64,000 nt of DNA from ZC4RG25 sp023428365 (GCA_050283925.1 JBNOAI010000005.1:1-64000), one strand, 5' to 3'. Shown: positions 44,401 through 54,010, numbered from the stretch's first letter. Notes: generated from the sequence alone by a model not told the origin. Translations and numbers: made by a program.

Positions 44401-45480
44401 TCAGAGACCAAGATTGAGCTGAGCGTCATCGCTCGCGTCGTTATGGTCGAAGCTCGATAGGGTCACACCGACGAGCCGGATTCCCTTGCTGACGGGATAG
44501 ACGGTCCGCACGAGACGGATGCTGGCCGCGTGCAGGTCGTCGCGCGACGTGATGAACGAGGCCATGGTGCGACTGCGGGTGATCTGCTGGAAGTCAGCAT
44601 ATTTGATCTTCACCGTCACTGTCCGGCCGTAGGCCCGCGCCTTCTCGCACCATCCCCACACATCGTCGGCCATCGCCTGAATGGCGGCCTCGATGGCGCT
44701 TGGTTCCATCAGATCTTCCGAGAACGTTGTTTCCGATCCGGATGACTTGCGCGGTCGGTCCGGCACGACAAGGCGATCGTCCCGGCCGTGGGCCAGCCCG
44801 TAGTACCAAGGGCCGGATTTGCCGAAGTGCTGCTGCAGGAAGGTCACCGACTTTTGTTTCAGATCAGAGCCTGTGAAGACGCCAAGCGCGTTCATTTTGT
44901 TGGCGGTGGCGGGGCCGATGCCGTGAAATTTGCCGACTGGCAGGTCAGCAACGAAGGCCTCACCCATATCAGGTGTTACGACGAACTGCCCATTTGGCTT
45001 GCGATGATCCGAGGCCAGCTTGGCCAGGAATTTATTGTAGGAGATGCCGGCTGAGGCGGTGAGGCGCGTCTCGGAAAGGATGCGCGCACGGATTTCGGAC
45101 GCTGTTGCCGAGGCGGTCGGGATGCCGCGCAGGTTCTCGGTGACGTCGAGATAGGCCTCGTCGAGCGACAACGGCTCGATCAGTGGGGTGTAGTCAGCGA
45201 AGATCGCGCGGATCTCCTGCGAGACCGCACGATAGACCTCGAAGCGCGGCGGCACGAAGATGAGATCCGGACATTGCCGCCGTGCCGTTGTGGATGGCAT
45301 AGCCGAACGGACGCCGTATTGGCGCGCTTCATAGCTTGCGGCGGCTACGACACCGCGACGCTCGGGGTAGCCCACGGCAACCGGCTTTCCCCGCAGATTT
45401 GCAGCATCACGCTGTTCGACGGACGCATAGAACGCGTCCATATCGATGTGGATGATCTTGCGAACCTGGGCCTCTGTCAT
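44401..45480 (-). CDS. dinB: DNA polymerase IV (Y-family translesion polymerase)
   Basis: 359 residues. The palm motif HIDMDAFYASVEQ, the metal-binding SLDEAYLDVT with its DE pair, the thumb helix-hairpin-helix FHGIGPATANKMNALG, and the little-finger domain are all present. It copies past damaged DNA with low fidelity. It lacks an obvious C-terminal clamp-binding extension beyond the terminal residues QLNLGL, a short motif consistent with beta-clamp binding. No SOS box was identified with confidence upstream. Confidence 0.95.
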   Translation of the reverse strand: MTEAQVRKIIHIDMDAFYASVEQRDAANLRGKPVAVGYPERRGVVAAASYEARQYGVRSAMPSTTARRQCPDLIFVPPRFEVYRAVSQEIRAIFADYTPLIEPLSLDEAYLDVTENLRGIPTASATASEIRARILSETRLTASAGISYNKFLAKLASDHRKPNGQFVVTPDMGEAFVADLPVGKFHGIGPATANKMNALGVFTGSDLKQKSVTFLQQHFGKSGPWYYGLAHGRDDRLVVPDRPRKSSGSETTFSEDLMEPSAIEAAIQAMADDVWGWCEKARAYGRTVTVKIKYADFQQITRSRTMASFITSRDDLHAASIRLVRTVYPVSKGIRLVGVTLSSFDHNDASDDAQLNLGL

Positions 45481-45586
45481 GGCGAGGGGGTGTGTACCAC
45501 GCCGAGAACAAACAGAGAATAACCCAGTGGGCTTTTACACCGCTTTCCGAGAAAGGCAGCGTTGTGCGCTGCCCGCATCCAGAGCG

Positions 45587-46276
45587 TTAGAGAACCAGCC
45601 CCGAGTCCTCATAGGCCTTCTGCGCTTCCGGCGTGGCCATAGCCTTGATCAGCCGCGCTGCAGCGTCGGCCTGCCCACTGTCCGTCGTAATGGCGGCGAT
45701 GAACGGGGTGGCGCTCTGCACCTCCGGCGGGAAGGGGCCGACGACCTCAATGCCATCGACCACAATCAGTTCGCTGATCTGCTGAACGGCGAGGTCGGCC
45801 TTGCCGTTGACGAGCTGTTCGGCGGTGAAGCCTGCCGGAATCACAGTCGCCTTGGCGCGCACTTGATCCGCAACCCCGAAGCGCTCGATCAGCTTCTCCA
45901 GATAGATGCCGCTGGCGCCGGCGCGCGAGTAGGCGACCGATCTGGCGTCAACGAGCGCCTTGCTGAATTTCTCTGTCGTAGAAATGTCAGGCTTCGGCTC
46001 GCCACGGCGAACCGCCAGTCCAAGCACGGCCTGCGCGAGCGGGGTCGCGCTGGAGGCAATGATTGCATTCTTCTGCTTCAGTTCGTCGATGGCCTTGTCG
46101 GTCAGGATGACGATGTCGGTCTTCACACCCTTGGCGAGTTCCTGCATGACGACCGTTGTCGGATCCCAGCGGACCTCAACCTTGATTCCGGTCTCTTTTT
46201 CGAACGCCGGCAGCACGACGTTTTCCAGAGCCCCGCGCAGAGCGAGGCCGCTCATCATCGTGATCTTTCCGGCCAT
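45587..46276 (-). CDS. ModA-like solute-binding fold protein lacking a signal peptide
   Basis: 229 residues. The fold is a type 2 periplasmic binding protein of the molybdate-binding ModA kind: LRGALENVVLPAFEKETGIKVEV, DIVILTDKAIDEL, and YSRAGASGIYLEKLIERFG. The chosen ATG has AAGGAAAGGAT upstream, and the protein begins directly with the first beta-strand. There is no export signal and no in-frame extension that would supply one. It follows the FMN hydroxyacid oxidase gene by 39 bases, on the same strand. A cytoplasmic binding or sensing role is possible. Confidence 0.8.
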   Translation of the reverse strand: MAGKITMMSGLALRGALENVVLPAFEKETGIKVEVRWDPTTVVMQELAKGVKTDIVILTDKAIDELKQKNAIIASSATPLAQAVLGLAVRRGEPKPDISTTEKFSKALVDARSVAYSRAGASGIYLEKLIERFGVADQVRAKATVIPAGFTAEQLVNGKADLAVQQISELIVVDGIEVVGPFPPEVQSATPFIAAITTDSGQADAAARLIKAMATPEAQKAYEDSGLVL

Positions 46277-46315
46277 ATCCGATCCTTTCCTTAGAGTGTC
46301 GCCCTGCGTACGCGG

Positions 46316-47566
46316 TCAGCGTGTCTTGACGAGATAATCTGTTGTCAATTCCGCGAGAGAGGTGATCCCGAGCAGCCCCATGTTGCGGTCGATCTCTTCT
46401 TTCAGGATGCTCCCAGCGTGGATGACGCCGTCGCGTCCGGCGAGAGCATTGGCGAAGATAAAGGGCCGGCCGACAAACACGGCACTGGCGCCCAGGGCAA
46501 GCGCCTTCAGGACATCTGTTCCACGCCGAATCCCTCCGTCGATCATGAGCATCATGTCGGGAACTTCGGCTTTGATGATTGGCAGCATGCGCAGCGGCGC
46601 GACGGCATAGTCGAGCTGACGGCCGCCATGACTTGAGATGATGACGCCATCCGCTCCCATGTCGCGCGCGCGACGGACGTCTGCAGGCGCCAGCAATCCC
46701 TTGATGACGAGATTGCCGGACCATTGCCGCCGGATCAGCTCCATGTGGGTCCAGGAAAAGCTGTCCCGGCCACTGAAGTTACGAGCGAGATTGCGGGAAA
46801 ACATCGGCGGCCCGCGTTCGGCGTCCATGTTCTCGAAATGTGGAATGCCGTGCTTGAGGAAGGTTTGGCCGAGCGTTCCGAGCAGCCAGCCTGGATGGGT
46901 TGCGCAATCCCAGGCAACGCGCGGCGTAATGCGGATCGGCATACTGTAGCCGCTGCGCTGATTGTACTCGCGGTTTCCCGGCAGCGGCGTATCGGCGGTG
47001 ATCACCAGCGTCTCAAATCCCGCTGCGGCGACACGCGCGACCATAGGCTCGATGCGGGAATTGTCGCCTGCGAGGTACGCCTGGAACCAGGCGGACGGAT
47101 AAGCCCGCTGCACGTCTTCCAGCTTGATCAGGGACGATGCGCTCATGATCATCGGCTGCTGCATCGCGGACGCGGCTTTGGCGAACTGGAGATCGCCACG
47201 ATAGGCCGCAATGGCTGTGCCGCCGATCGGCGGAATGCCAAACGGTACGGCATAGCGCTTGCCGAACAGCGTCACGCTCTGATCCCGCTTGGCGACGTCG
47301 ATCAGCACCCGGGGAAGAAAGGAGTAGTCCTCATAGGCTTCTGCGGCCGTGCGCTGGGCAGCGGCCGTTTCGACCGCTCCGGCGATGAAACCATGGATCA
47401 TACGCGGCAGGAACGACTTGGCGACGCGTTCGCAATCGTGGAGGGCGAGCACGTCACGCATGCGCCAAGGAATGCGCTTGGGCTGCGATTTCGGGAGGGC
47501 CGGTGAGCCGACGGATGGTGTGGACACGACGGCGTGAGGCTGCGTTGTGAGGTCAGAATTGCTCAA
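46316..47566 (-). CDS. FMN-dependent alpha-hydroxyacid oxidase/dehydrogenase (LldD-like)
   Basis: 416 residues, TIM barrel. The FMN-binding PIGGTAIAAYRGDL, the VITADTPLPGNREYN strand, the LVIKGLLAPADVRRA lysine, and the active-site SSHGGRQLDYAVAPL with its catalytic histidine identify the lactate/glycolate/mandelate oxidase family. It oxidises an L-2-hydroxyacid to the 2-oxoacid. It is upstream of and cotranscribed with the ModA-like gene, and divergent from a bicupin protein. Confidence 0.9.
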   Translation of the reverse strand: MSNSDLTTQPHAVVSTPSVGSPALPKSQPKRIPWRMRDVLALHDCERVAKSFLPRMIHGFIAGAVETAAAQRTAAEAYEDYSFLPRVLIDVAKRDQSVTLFGKRYAVPFGIPPIGGTAIAAYRGDLQFAKAASAMQQPMIMSASSLIKLEDVQRAYPSAWFQAYLAGDNSRIEPMVARVAAAGFETLVITADTPLPGNREYNQRSGYSMPIRITPRVAWDCATHPGWLLGTLGQTFLKHGIPHFENMDAERGPPMFSRNLARNFSGRDSFSWTHMELIRRQWSGNLVIKGLLAPADVRRARDMGADGVIISSHGGRQLDYAVAPLRMLPIIKAEVPDMMLMIDGGIRRGTDVLKALALGASAVFVGRPFIFANALAGRDGVIHAGSILKEEIDRNMGLLGITSLAELTTDYLVKTR

Positions 47567-47877
47567 GGTGGTTCACTCGGCGGAAAGGGCGGTACCAAAG
47601 CCCCTCACGACAGCTCCGTCAATGTGCGAAATGCATGGCGATTACGATCATACAGCTGCAAAATTCAAGCGGCACGATCGCAGGCGTAAGCGGTTTCACC
47701 GTAGAAAGATGGGCGGCAGCCGTCAAGCGAAGGCCGCCCGCGAGGTCGGCCCGAAATTCCTGCAGCAATTGACACCCGCTCGCGGGATCGCCCATTACTG
47801 TAAGCGCTTCCTTTGTCATAACAGAGGACGCTGCAACTCAATGAAATCGCGTCTAGGGACAAGCTCAGAGGGCAGGA
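47567..47877. other. Divergent intergenic region, no gene seen
   Basis: 311 bases between the hydroxyacid oxidase and the cupin gene. It must hold both promoters. Short open frames here lack ribosome sites or family features. I see no clear operator beyond the eight-base palindrome AAGCGCTT near 47803. Confidence 0.5.
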
Positions 47878-48555
47878 ATGGGTACACTTATGCGGCTGGC
47901 GTCGTTGTCGGCCTCGCAGGAGCGCAACGAAAATCATCGCTTGTGCAGCGTCATCTTCTCGCAAAAGGATCTCGTCGACAGCAACATTCTGGGTGTCGAG
48001 CGGTCGACGTATTTTCCGTCCGGCAAGTCTCCGGTGCACGCCGAGGGGCATTCGGAAGAGATCATCTATTTCCGCCGCGGACGCGGAAAAGTGCTTCTCG
48101 GTGAAACCTACGTCGATGTCGGGCCGGGCAGCGCAGTGGCGATCCCGGGCGGCATCAAGCATCATGTCGTCAACCCCGGTGAAGATGTGCTGGATCACAT
48201 CTTGATTGGTGTCGAGATCGGCAAATGTCCGCCGCAGAAGGATTACGTTGCTCAGGACGGAGACTGCCTTCCTCAGGATCAGACGCGTCTGCTGAGCCGG
48301 CTCTCTTGCCGCAAGATCATCGTCGGTGAAGGAGAGAAGACGGCGTCCGTCACCGAGGGCGATGCCGAGAACATCTATACGCTCTCAGCAGGGTTCGCGG
48401 TTGTCCACGTCAAGCTGGTCGATACCGACTATGAATGGCAGTACGCGCTCGACGCCTCGAGCTGCATCTGGATTCCCGCAGGTGTTCCGCACTTTTTCCG
48501 CAACATCGGCGACTGCCCGCTGCATCTGGTGAAGTTCAGGACGCGGACGGTGTAG
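47878..48555 (+). CDS. Bicupin domain protein
   Basis: 225 residues with two cupin modules. The first holds HAEGHSEEIIYFRRGRGKV and PGGIKHHVVN, giving a His-x3-His-x-Glu type metal site and distal histidine. The second has weaker motif conservation and ends IPAGVPHFFRN. Such proteins include dioxygenases, isomerases and storage proteins; the function is unassigned. GAGGG precedes the ATG at 47878. Divergent from the hydroxyacid oxidase operon. Confidence 0.82.
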   Translation: MGTLMRLASLSASQERNENHRLCSVIFSQKDLVDSNILGVERSTYFPSGKSPVHAEGHSEEIIYFRRGRGKVLLGETYVDVGPGSAVAIPGGIKHHVVNPGEDVLDHILIGVEIGKCPPQKDYVAQDGDCLPQDQTRLLSRLSCRKIIVGEGEKTASVTEGDAENIYTLSAGFAVVHVKLVDTDYEWQYALDASSCIWIPAGVPHFFRNIGDCPLHLVKFRTRTV

Positions 48556-48573
48556 TGCTGTCTCCAAACGATA

Positions 48574-48598
48574 GCGGGCGTGGTATTGCCACGCCCGC
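48574..48598 (+). terminator. GC-rich hairpin after the cupin gene
   Basis: A ten-base-pair perfect stem with a five-base loop TATTG lies 19 bases after the cupin stop. It has no T-tract, so it is a probable but not strong terminator. Confidence 0.55.
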
Positions 48599-48663
48599 CC
48601 GGCTGTACCCCCAACCGTGGCCGTGTTTCCGGCCATCGGTGCGCCGTCATAATCGTCCAATCG

Positions 48664-48693
48664 CAATAAATGCCCGCGCCGAGGAGCGCGGGC
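48664..48693 (-). terminator. Terminator of the tctC-like gene
   Basis: On the minus strand an eight-base-pair stem (arms 48686-48693 and 48672-48679) is followed by ATTTATT, a T-rich tail, just beyond the stop of the binding-protein gene. Confidence 0.7.
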
Positions 48694-48701
48694 TGTAGGG
48701 C

Positions 48702-49679
48702 TTACTTCGTAAGACCCATCAGTTTCATCATCTCGCCAATCTCGGTGTTGTCCTTCTTCATGAACTCGGCAAAACCAGGAGCGTCTGCCCACAGAAGGCC
48801 GAAGCCACGGTCGTTCATGAACTTCTTGAAGCCTTCGCTGTCATTGACCTTCTTGAACAAAGCCTCATAACGCTTCGCGATATCCGGCGGCAGACCCTTG
48901 GGGCCAACCATGCCGCGCCACACGCCCTTGGTCCAATCCGAACCGGAGGCTTCCTTCAGGGTGGGCACGGTGGAAAACTGTGGTGAGCGCTCGGGAGCCA
49001 TGAACGCCAAGCTGCGGACGCGGCCTGAATCGATCAGTGCGCGGGCTTCCGGAAGCGAGCAGGAGACAAAGTCGACGCCACCAGCTGCAAGATCCTGCAG
49101 ACCAGTTGCTGCGCCAGTGCTCGGCACCCAACGAGTCGAGTTTGGATCGACACCGAGAGAGTGCAACATTCCCGCCATCGCGAGGTGCCAGCTGCCGCCC
49201 TGCGAGGTGCCAGAGGACTTCAGACCGCCTGGATTGGCTTTGATGTCGTCGATGAGATCCTTCAGCGTCTGATACTTCGAATCCGCGCGGACATGGATGG
49301 CCGCCGGATCGGCATTCATCAGTGCCAGCGGCGTGTAGGATTCATGGGTGAGGTTCGTCAGCCCCATCCAGTGCATCATGTTGATCTCGAGGGTGATCAA
49401 TCCGATGGTGTAGCCGTCAGGCTGAGCCGTCGCGATGGCTGAGTGACCGACAACGCCGTTGCCACCCGTCCGATTGACGACGTTGACCGGTTGGCCAAGA
49501 TCCTCCTGCAAGACAGCCGCAATGTAGCGCGCCACGGCGTCGGTGCCGCCGCCTGCGGCCCACGGTACGATCAGCGTAACCGGGCGATCCGGAAATGCGG
49601 CTTGCGCTTTACCTGCGAGGCCGACGAACACAAGTGCGAGCGCGCATACCGCCGATCGCAACCAATTGCTTGAAATCAT
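48702..49679 (-). CDS. Orphan tripartite tricarboxylate transporter substrate-binding protein (Bug family)
   Basis: 325 residues. A Sec signal peptide (RSAVCALALVFVGLAGKAQA) is followed by FPDRPVTLIVPWAAGGGTDAV and NRTGGNGVVGHSAIA, the Bug/TctC hallmarks. No tctA or tctB is adjacent, which is common for this expanded family; it may use a membrane pair encoded elsewhere. A LysR gene lies 194 bases upstream on the same strand and is not obviously linked. Confidence 0.9.
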   Translation of the reverse strand: MISSNWLRSAVCALALVFVGLAGKAQAAFPDRPVTLIVPWAAGGGTDAVARYIAAVLQEDLGQPVNVVNRTGGNGVVGHSAIATAQPDGYTIGLITLEINMMHWMGLTNLTHESYTPLALMNADPAAIHVRADSKYQTLKDLIDDIKANPGGLKSSGTSQGGSWHLAMAGMLHSLGVDPNSTRWVPSTGAATGLQDLAAGGVDFVSCSLPEARALIDSGRVRSLAFMAPERSPQFSTVPTLKEASGSDWTKGVWRGMVGPKGLPPDIAKRYEALFKKVNDSEGFKKFMNDRGFGLLWADAPGFAEFMKKDNTEIGEMMKLMGLTK

Positions 49680-49872
49680 TCTGTTTCCTCCAGCTTCCTC
49701 CCCCAGTGCCCATTTACGAAGACCTGTCGGCCAGTATGGCGCATCTGGACCGCTGCTCGTTGTTCGGCGGCGCGTGAGAATAGCCGGGAGTGCGCTGCAT
49801 GGTCGTCATAGTTCTTTTGCTGCGTATTCACAGCGGCTCGACCCAGCGGTATGTCGCTGGGGCTCCGCCGTC

Positions 49873-50853
49873 TCAGGCGGCTGCAGGCGTCGCGGCATAT
49901 TCTGCGGCGAGCCAAGGATGGGAGCGGCCCAGCTTCTCGACGAGGAAGTCGACGAAGCATCTGACTCGCGCTGACGTATGCCGCGCGCCGAAAAACACCG
50001 CGTACACGCCTTGCAGTTCTCCCGCGTGGAAGTTTTCGAGAACCGGCACCAGTCGTCCCTGGCGGACGTCCTCACCGACCTGGAACCAGCCAAGCCGCGC
50101 GAGTCCGGCGCCGCCAAGCGCCATATGGCGCAGTGTTTCGCCATTGTTGCCGCGAAAGTTCCCTCGGACGGCGACGGGACGAACGCTACCGTCGATCATG
50201 AACGGCCATTCGTTCAGCGTGGGACGGAGATTGTAGGCAAGGCAGTTATGGCCAGCCAGCTCCGCGGGAGTCTTCGGCACGCCATGTTTCTGAAGGTAGG
50301 CGGGAGAGGCTACGATCACCCTACGACTCTCGCAGATTTTTCGCGCAGTAAGGGAACTGTCCTGCAAAGGCCCAACGCGGATGGCGACTTCTGCCTGCTC
50401 CTCGATCAGGTCGACCACGGTGTCGCTGAGCGACAGGTCGAGTTCGATCTGCGGATACCGAACCAGGAATTCGGGGATCAGAGGCTGAATGCGGTGAACA
50501 CCGATACCCATGGTTGAATTGACCCGCAGCCGTCCCCGCGGTTGCGTCAGATGCTCCGTAATGGCGTGCTCGGCATCCTCGATATCAGCGACGATCTTGA
50601 CGCATCGGCTGTAGTAAAGCTCACCCTCTGGCGTCAGTTTCAGCTGTCGTGTGGAACGATCGATGAGCCGCACGCCGAGCTGATTTTCGATCCGCGACAT
50701 GAGTTTGCTGACTGCCGAGGGCGTGAGCTTCATGGCCCGTGCTGCAGCAGAAAAACTGCCTGAGCTGACAACGCGGATAAAGGCTTCCATGCGCCCGGTA
50801 CGGTCGTGCTCCCGTTCGGGGCTCCGCAGCCTGTCTCGATGAATTCTTTTCAC
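49873..50853 (-). CDS. LysR family transcriptional regulator
   Basis: 326 residues with the N-terminal winged helix-turn-helix (MEAFIRVVSSGSFSAAARAM, then LTPSAVSKLMSRIENQLG) and a PBP2-type effector domain of the DsdC/AaeR-like clade. A GTG at 50853 preceded by AGGAAAAGGGG is favoured; the internal ATG at 50790 starts exactly at the conserved helix and is an alternative. It is divergent from the epimerase-like gene at 50956 with a 102-base gap, the usual arrangement for a LysR protein and its target. Confidence 0.9.
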   Translation of the reverse strand: MKRIHRDRLRSPEREHDRTGRMEAFIRVVSSGSFSAAARAMKLTPSAVSKLMSRIENQLGVRLIDRSTRQLKLTPEGELYYSRCVKIVADIEDAEHAITEHLTQPRGRLRVNSTMGIGVHRIQPLIPEFLVRYPQIELDLSLSDTVVDLIEEQAEVAIRVGPLQDSSLTARKICESRRVIVASPAYLQKHGVPKTPAELAGHNCLAYNLRPTLNEWPFMIDGSVRPVAVRGNFRGNNGETLRHMALGGAGLARLGWFQVGEDVRQGRLVPVLENFHAGELQGVYAVFFGARHTSARVRCFVDFLVEKLGRSHPWLAAEYAATPAAA

Positions 50854-50955
50854 GGCCCCTTTTCCTGCTTTGTCACTGGCTTCAACGATTTGCCTTCAGC
50901 AGACTACGGCTGCCGGCTCTGAAATTCTGGCGGCGCTGGAGGAAGGATACCAAGC

Positions 50956-51867
50956 ATGAAGATACTCGTTACTGGTGCCACCGGCTACATCGGAGGATCC
51001 GTTGCCACGCGTTTGCTTGAGAAGGGGCATCATGTCCTCGGACTGGCGCGGAGCGACGAGGCAGCGGCCAGTCTCAAAAAACGCGGAATTGAGCCCGTTG
51101 CCGGCACGCTCAATGATCACGGCCCGCTGCAGCAGGCTGCCCGTTCGGTCGATGCGGTGGTGAATGCCGCGCACTCCGATAACCCCTTCGTTGTGCTCTC
51201 CATTCTGCCGCAGCTTCGCGGCACGGGAAAGGTCTTCATACAGACCAGCGGATCGAGCGTCGTCAGCACCTACGATGAAGGTGAATTTGTCGATCGCGTG
51301 TTTAACGAAGACACACCGTTCACGCCGATGCCGGAGAAGGCGACCCGCGTTGCAATCGATCTGCAGGTGCTGCGCGCCGCGCTTGACGGCGTGCGCTCCG
51401 TCGTGATCCGGCCGACATTGATTTACGGGCGCGGGATCGGCGTGAACTCCAGCAGCGTGCAGATCCCAAAGCTCATAGAGCAGGCGCAGAAAAGCGGTGT
51501 CGGCAAACACATCGGGCGGGGCCTGAATGTCTGGTCGAATGTCCATATCTCGGACGTCGCCGATCTGTATGCGCTCGCGCTTGAACATGCCCCGGCTGGG
51601 TCGCTTTTCTATGCTGAAAACGGCGAATCCTCAATGAAATCGGCCGTTGAGGCGATCAGCCGGATGCTAGGGCAGGGGGGACGGACGGAAGACTGGCCGA
51701 TAGCACAGGCCGTGGAAGCGCTCGGTCCCGGCGCACATCTGACATTCGGTTCAAACAGCAGGGCTCAGGCACAGAAAGCCCGCAAAGTCCTCGGGTGGGC
51801 GCCAAAGGGGCCGACGCTGACGCATGAGATCGAGCAGGGTGTTTATAAGGAACTTTACGGGCGCTGA
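50956..51867 (+). CDS. NAD(P)-dependent epimerase/dehydratase-like protein
   Basis: 303 residues, extended SDR fold. The dinucleotide motif is VTGATGYIGGS (about residue 5), followed by acidic DAVVNAAHSD, GKVFIQTSGSSVV and VVIRPTLIYGRG. The canonical Tyr-x-x-x-Lys pair is not evident, so it may be an atypical SDR that binds NADP without epimerase activity. A ribosome site GGAGGAAGG lies upstream. It is the likely target of the divergent LysR regulator and precedes a DUF1330 gene by 48 bases. Confidence 0.87.
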   Translation: MKILVTGATGYIGGSVATRLLEKGHHVLGLARSDEAAASLKKRGIEPVAGTLNDHGPLQQAARSVDAVVNAAHSDNPFVVLSILPQLRGTGKVFIQTSGSSVVSTYDEGEFVDRVFNEDTPFTPMPEKATRVAIDLQVLRAALDGVRSVVIRPTLIYGRGIGVNSSSVQIPKLIEQAQKSGVGKHIGRGLNVWSNVHISDVADLYALALEHAPAGSLFYAENGESSMKSAVEAISRMLGQGGRTEDWPIAQAVEALGPGAHLTFGSNSRAQAQKARKVLGWAPKGPTLTHEIEQGVYKELYGR

Positions 51868-51915
51868 TAGCCCGCCAAACAGTTCAAAAATGGCGATGAA
51901 GCGACGGGAGCGACA

Positions 51916-52209
51916 ATGCCTGCTTATGTGATCGTTGATTTGCAAGAAGTTATCGATGCGGAAAAGCTGAACGCCTACCGGCCGTACGGAGCTGCTGCCG
52001 TTCAGAAGTACGGTGGACGCTATATTGCGCGTGGCGGCGAGACGGCGAGCCTGGAAGGCGGCTGGACAACGCAACGGGTCGCTATCCTGGAGTTTGCGAC
52101 GCTGGATCAGGCGAAGGCTTGGTACGATTCACCGGAGTACGTCGAAGGAAGACGCGTGCGGGAAGGCGCGTCGCGCACGCGTATTCTTGCTGTCGAAGGC
52201 GTCGCATAG
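51916..52209 (+). CDS. DUF1330 domain protein
   Basis: 97 residues, a dimeric ferredoxin-like alpha/beta barrel protein. The family signature runs from AYVIVDLQEVIDAEKLNAY through KYGGRYIARGGE to AILEFATLDQAKAWYDSPEY. DUF1330 has no defined biochemical role. It is probably cotranscribed with the epimerase-like gene. Confidence 0.9.
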   Translation: MPAYVIVDLQEVIDAEKLNAYRPYGAAAVQKYGGRYIARGGETASLEGGWTTQRVAILEFATLDQAKAWYDSPEYVEGRRVREGASRTRILAVEGVA

Positions 52210-52481
52210 GGGCAGCGATCCCCTCGGACTGACGAAAGGCCATCGATGCCGCGTGATGCGCCTCGATGGTCTTCGTGTTTCCGGATGATCCGCGTATTTG
52301 ATCTGCGATTGCCTGGGGATAGGAAGTCGCAGCCGGCTCGGCGACAGAAATCTTCGTGTCCTTCTGCTTCGAGGCCAACCAATGGTTGTGAGTATCTCTG
52401 CGAATCTGGCAGACTATGTACCACATTGGCTGGATGAGAGGCCGCACACTGCGGTCGGTCCATGCCCTTTTGGGGGACGAG

Positions 52482-52739
52482 ATGCGCGACCTGCGAAGCC
52501 GGATCGAGGCTGTGCTGCAAGATTACAGGGACGAGGCGGCCAACGAGGAGCGCTTCGTTTCAGAGGTCCTCACAGTCCTGGCAATGGGCAGTGTGGCCCG
52601 AGGGCGAATGCTGGCGGAGATGGCGCAAGTCGTGGCCCGACATGCGGCTGGATCGCGGAGTTCGGGCGATGAGCGGGAAGTTCGTCGCAGCATAGAAGAA
52701 CTGGCGCGGTTCGACTACGACACCGCCTATAAGCAGTAG
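52482..52739 (+). CDS. Small helical protein, unknown function
   Basis: About 85 residues from ATG 52482 (MRDLRSRIEAVL), with GGGGG a few bases upstream; the frame is open to 52416. It is rich in Arg, Glu and Ala and predicted to be helical, without membrane segments. No family is recognised, so the gene call itself is tentative. Confidence 0.45.
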   Translation: MRDLRSRIEAVLQDYRDEAANEERFVSEVLTVLAMGSVARGRMLAEMAQVVARHAAGSRSSGDEREVRRSIEELARFDYDTAYKQ

Positions 52740-52829
52740 TTCAATTTGCTTCCCCCGATAGTGCAGGATTCTCGAGAAAAGCGACGTCGCCGTGAAGGCG
52801 AACACGTGGAGTAGCTTCAGACTATGCCG

Positions 52830-53669
52830 TTACTGATAGACCATTGAGAGTTGAGCGATGTGCGCCACGTGCTTCTTGAAATTCGCGGCATCCAGAAGTG
52901 GCGTGACGGGAGGTGTCGCTGTCGGAAGCGCAGCTTTAATTCCATTCAATAGCATGCGTATGTCGCCGAGACTGCGTAAATCGGCATTTTCCAGTGGGAC
53001 AGAATAGTCCACGTAGATGAGTTCCGCAGACCAGACGAGACCGCGACTATGCTGGTACTTACGAGCGTCCACGAATTTTTCCCCGTCCATTGATGACGCA
53101 TAGATCGTCGCTGCAAGATCGAGGATTTGATTGGCCGCGCTGACTGCTAACGCCGTCGTCGGGGTGGAAAGAGTTTCCTTATATTTATCGAATGTTTCGA
53201 TGAGTTCTTTCTGGGCCGATATAGCCATTTGATCGTAGGAAAAGCGATATTGTCCTTTCACCGATGAGATCAGTGCCGCCAGGCGATCGTTGAACTCGGA
53301 CATATTCAGTACGTCCGGATGCTGCTGCGATAATCTACTCAGCTCTTCCGTGATGAGATTCAGATGTGCCACGGCCTCGTTCCAGCGGCGCTCCTTCACA
53401 AGGTCGTCGCTGACCAGGAGACACGCTTGTATGAGAGATATGCCGCGATAAATGCTGAGCTGTGCCCTGGTGGGACGCTGTCCAGGATTCGAGGACTCAG
53501 CGGCATGAGCCGACGAGATCAGCAGACTAGAGAAAAGCGTGGGAGCGGAGGTCGGAACGCCGGATCCGGCGGCAGAGCCGCTGTTAAGGGGCAAAAACTG
53601 CGTCAGCGCAGCGCCACCAAAAAGGGCCACAACGGCGGCGCCCGTCCAACGTTGGCCTCCAAAGATCAT
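52830..53669 (-). CDS. Exported helical protein of unknown function
   Basis: 279 residues. The ATG at 53669 has GGAGG seven bases upstream, and 40 upstream codons in frame are ignored for that reason. The N-terminal hydrophobic stretch GAAVVALFGGAALTQFLPL acts as a signal or anchor, and a second possible cleavage site is SSAHAAES at about residue 57. The rest is mainly alpha-helical with no catalytic motif that I recognise. Its base composition is less GC-rich than its neighbours, as is the following intergenic stretch. Confidence 0.7.
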   Translation of the reverse strand: MIFGGQRWTGAAVVALFGGAALTQFLPLNSGSAAGSGVPTSAPTLFSSLLISSAHAAESSNPGQRPTRAQLSIYRGISLIQACLLVSDDLVKERRWNEAVAHLNLITEELSRLSQQHPDVLNMSEFNDRLAALISSVKGQYRFSYDQMAISAQKELIETFDKYKETLSTPTTALAVSAANQILDLAATIYASSMDGEKFVDARKYQHSRGLVWSAELIYVDYSVPLENADLRSLGDIRMLLNGIKAALPTATPPVTPLLDAANFKKHVAHIAQLSMVYQ

Positions 53670-54010
53670 GCTATCCTCCAGCAACGACCCGAGCCCACTA
53701 TAAGAATACACAACGAGAGTAAATGACGCTACACGCCCTAGTTTTGTAAAATCGAACTCCCATATGATTTTGCTCTCGGCAAGGATCAAGGTTTGTACTG
53801 CCTCTATTTTAGGCGGGTCATTACTCTTCCATTACCGAATCACCTGGGCCGATGCGAATTGCTACTATTTCGTAAGCGGTACTGGCTGCCGTTCTGGCGC
53901 GTGCCATGGTGGTATTCGCGAAATTATTAAACAAAAAGCGTGACGCCGAAACGTCACGCTTCTGTCTCAATAGGTCTTTGCAAGGTATTGGAAGTGCAAG
54001 TTCTCTGGGG
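53670..54010. other. Intergenic region between hypothetical gene and bfr
   Basis: 341 bases with no supported gene. It contains the start region of the exported helical protein at its left end and the bfr terminator at 53933-53960. Composition is more A/T-rich than the surrounding genes. Confidence 0.6.
53933..53960 (-). terminator. Rho-independent terminator of bfr
   Basis: On the minus strand a perfect nine-base-pair stem (arms 53952-53960 and 53937-53945, six-base loop) is followed by TTTTT (plus-strand A at 53933-53937), 50 bases after the bfr stop. Confidence 0.9.
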
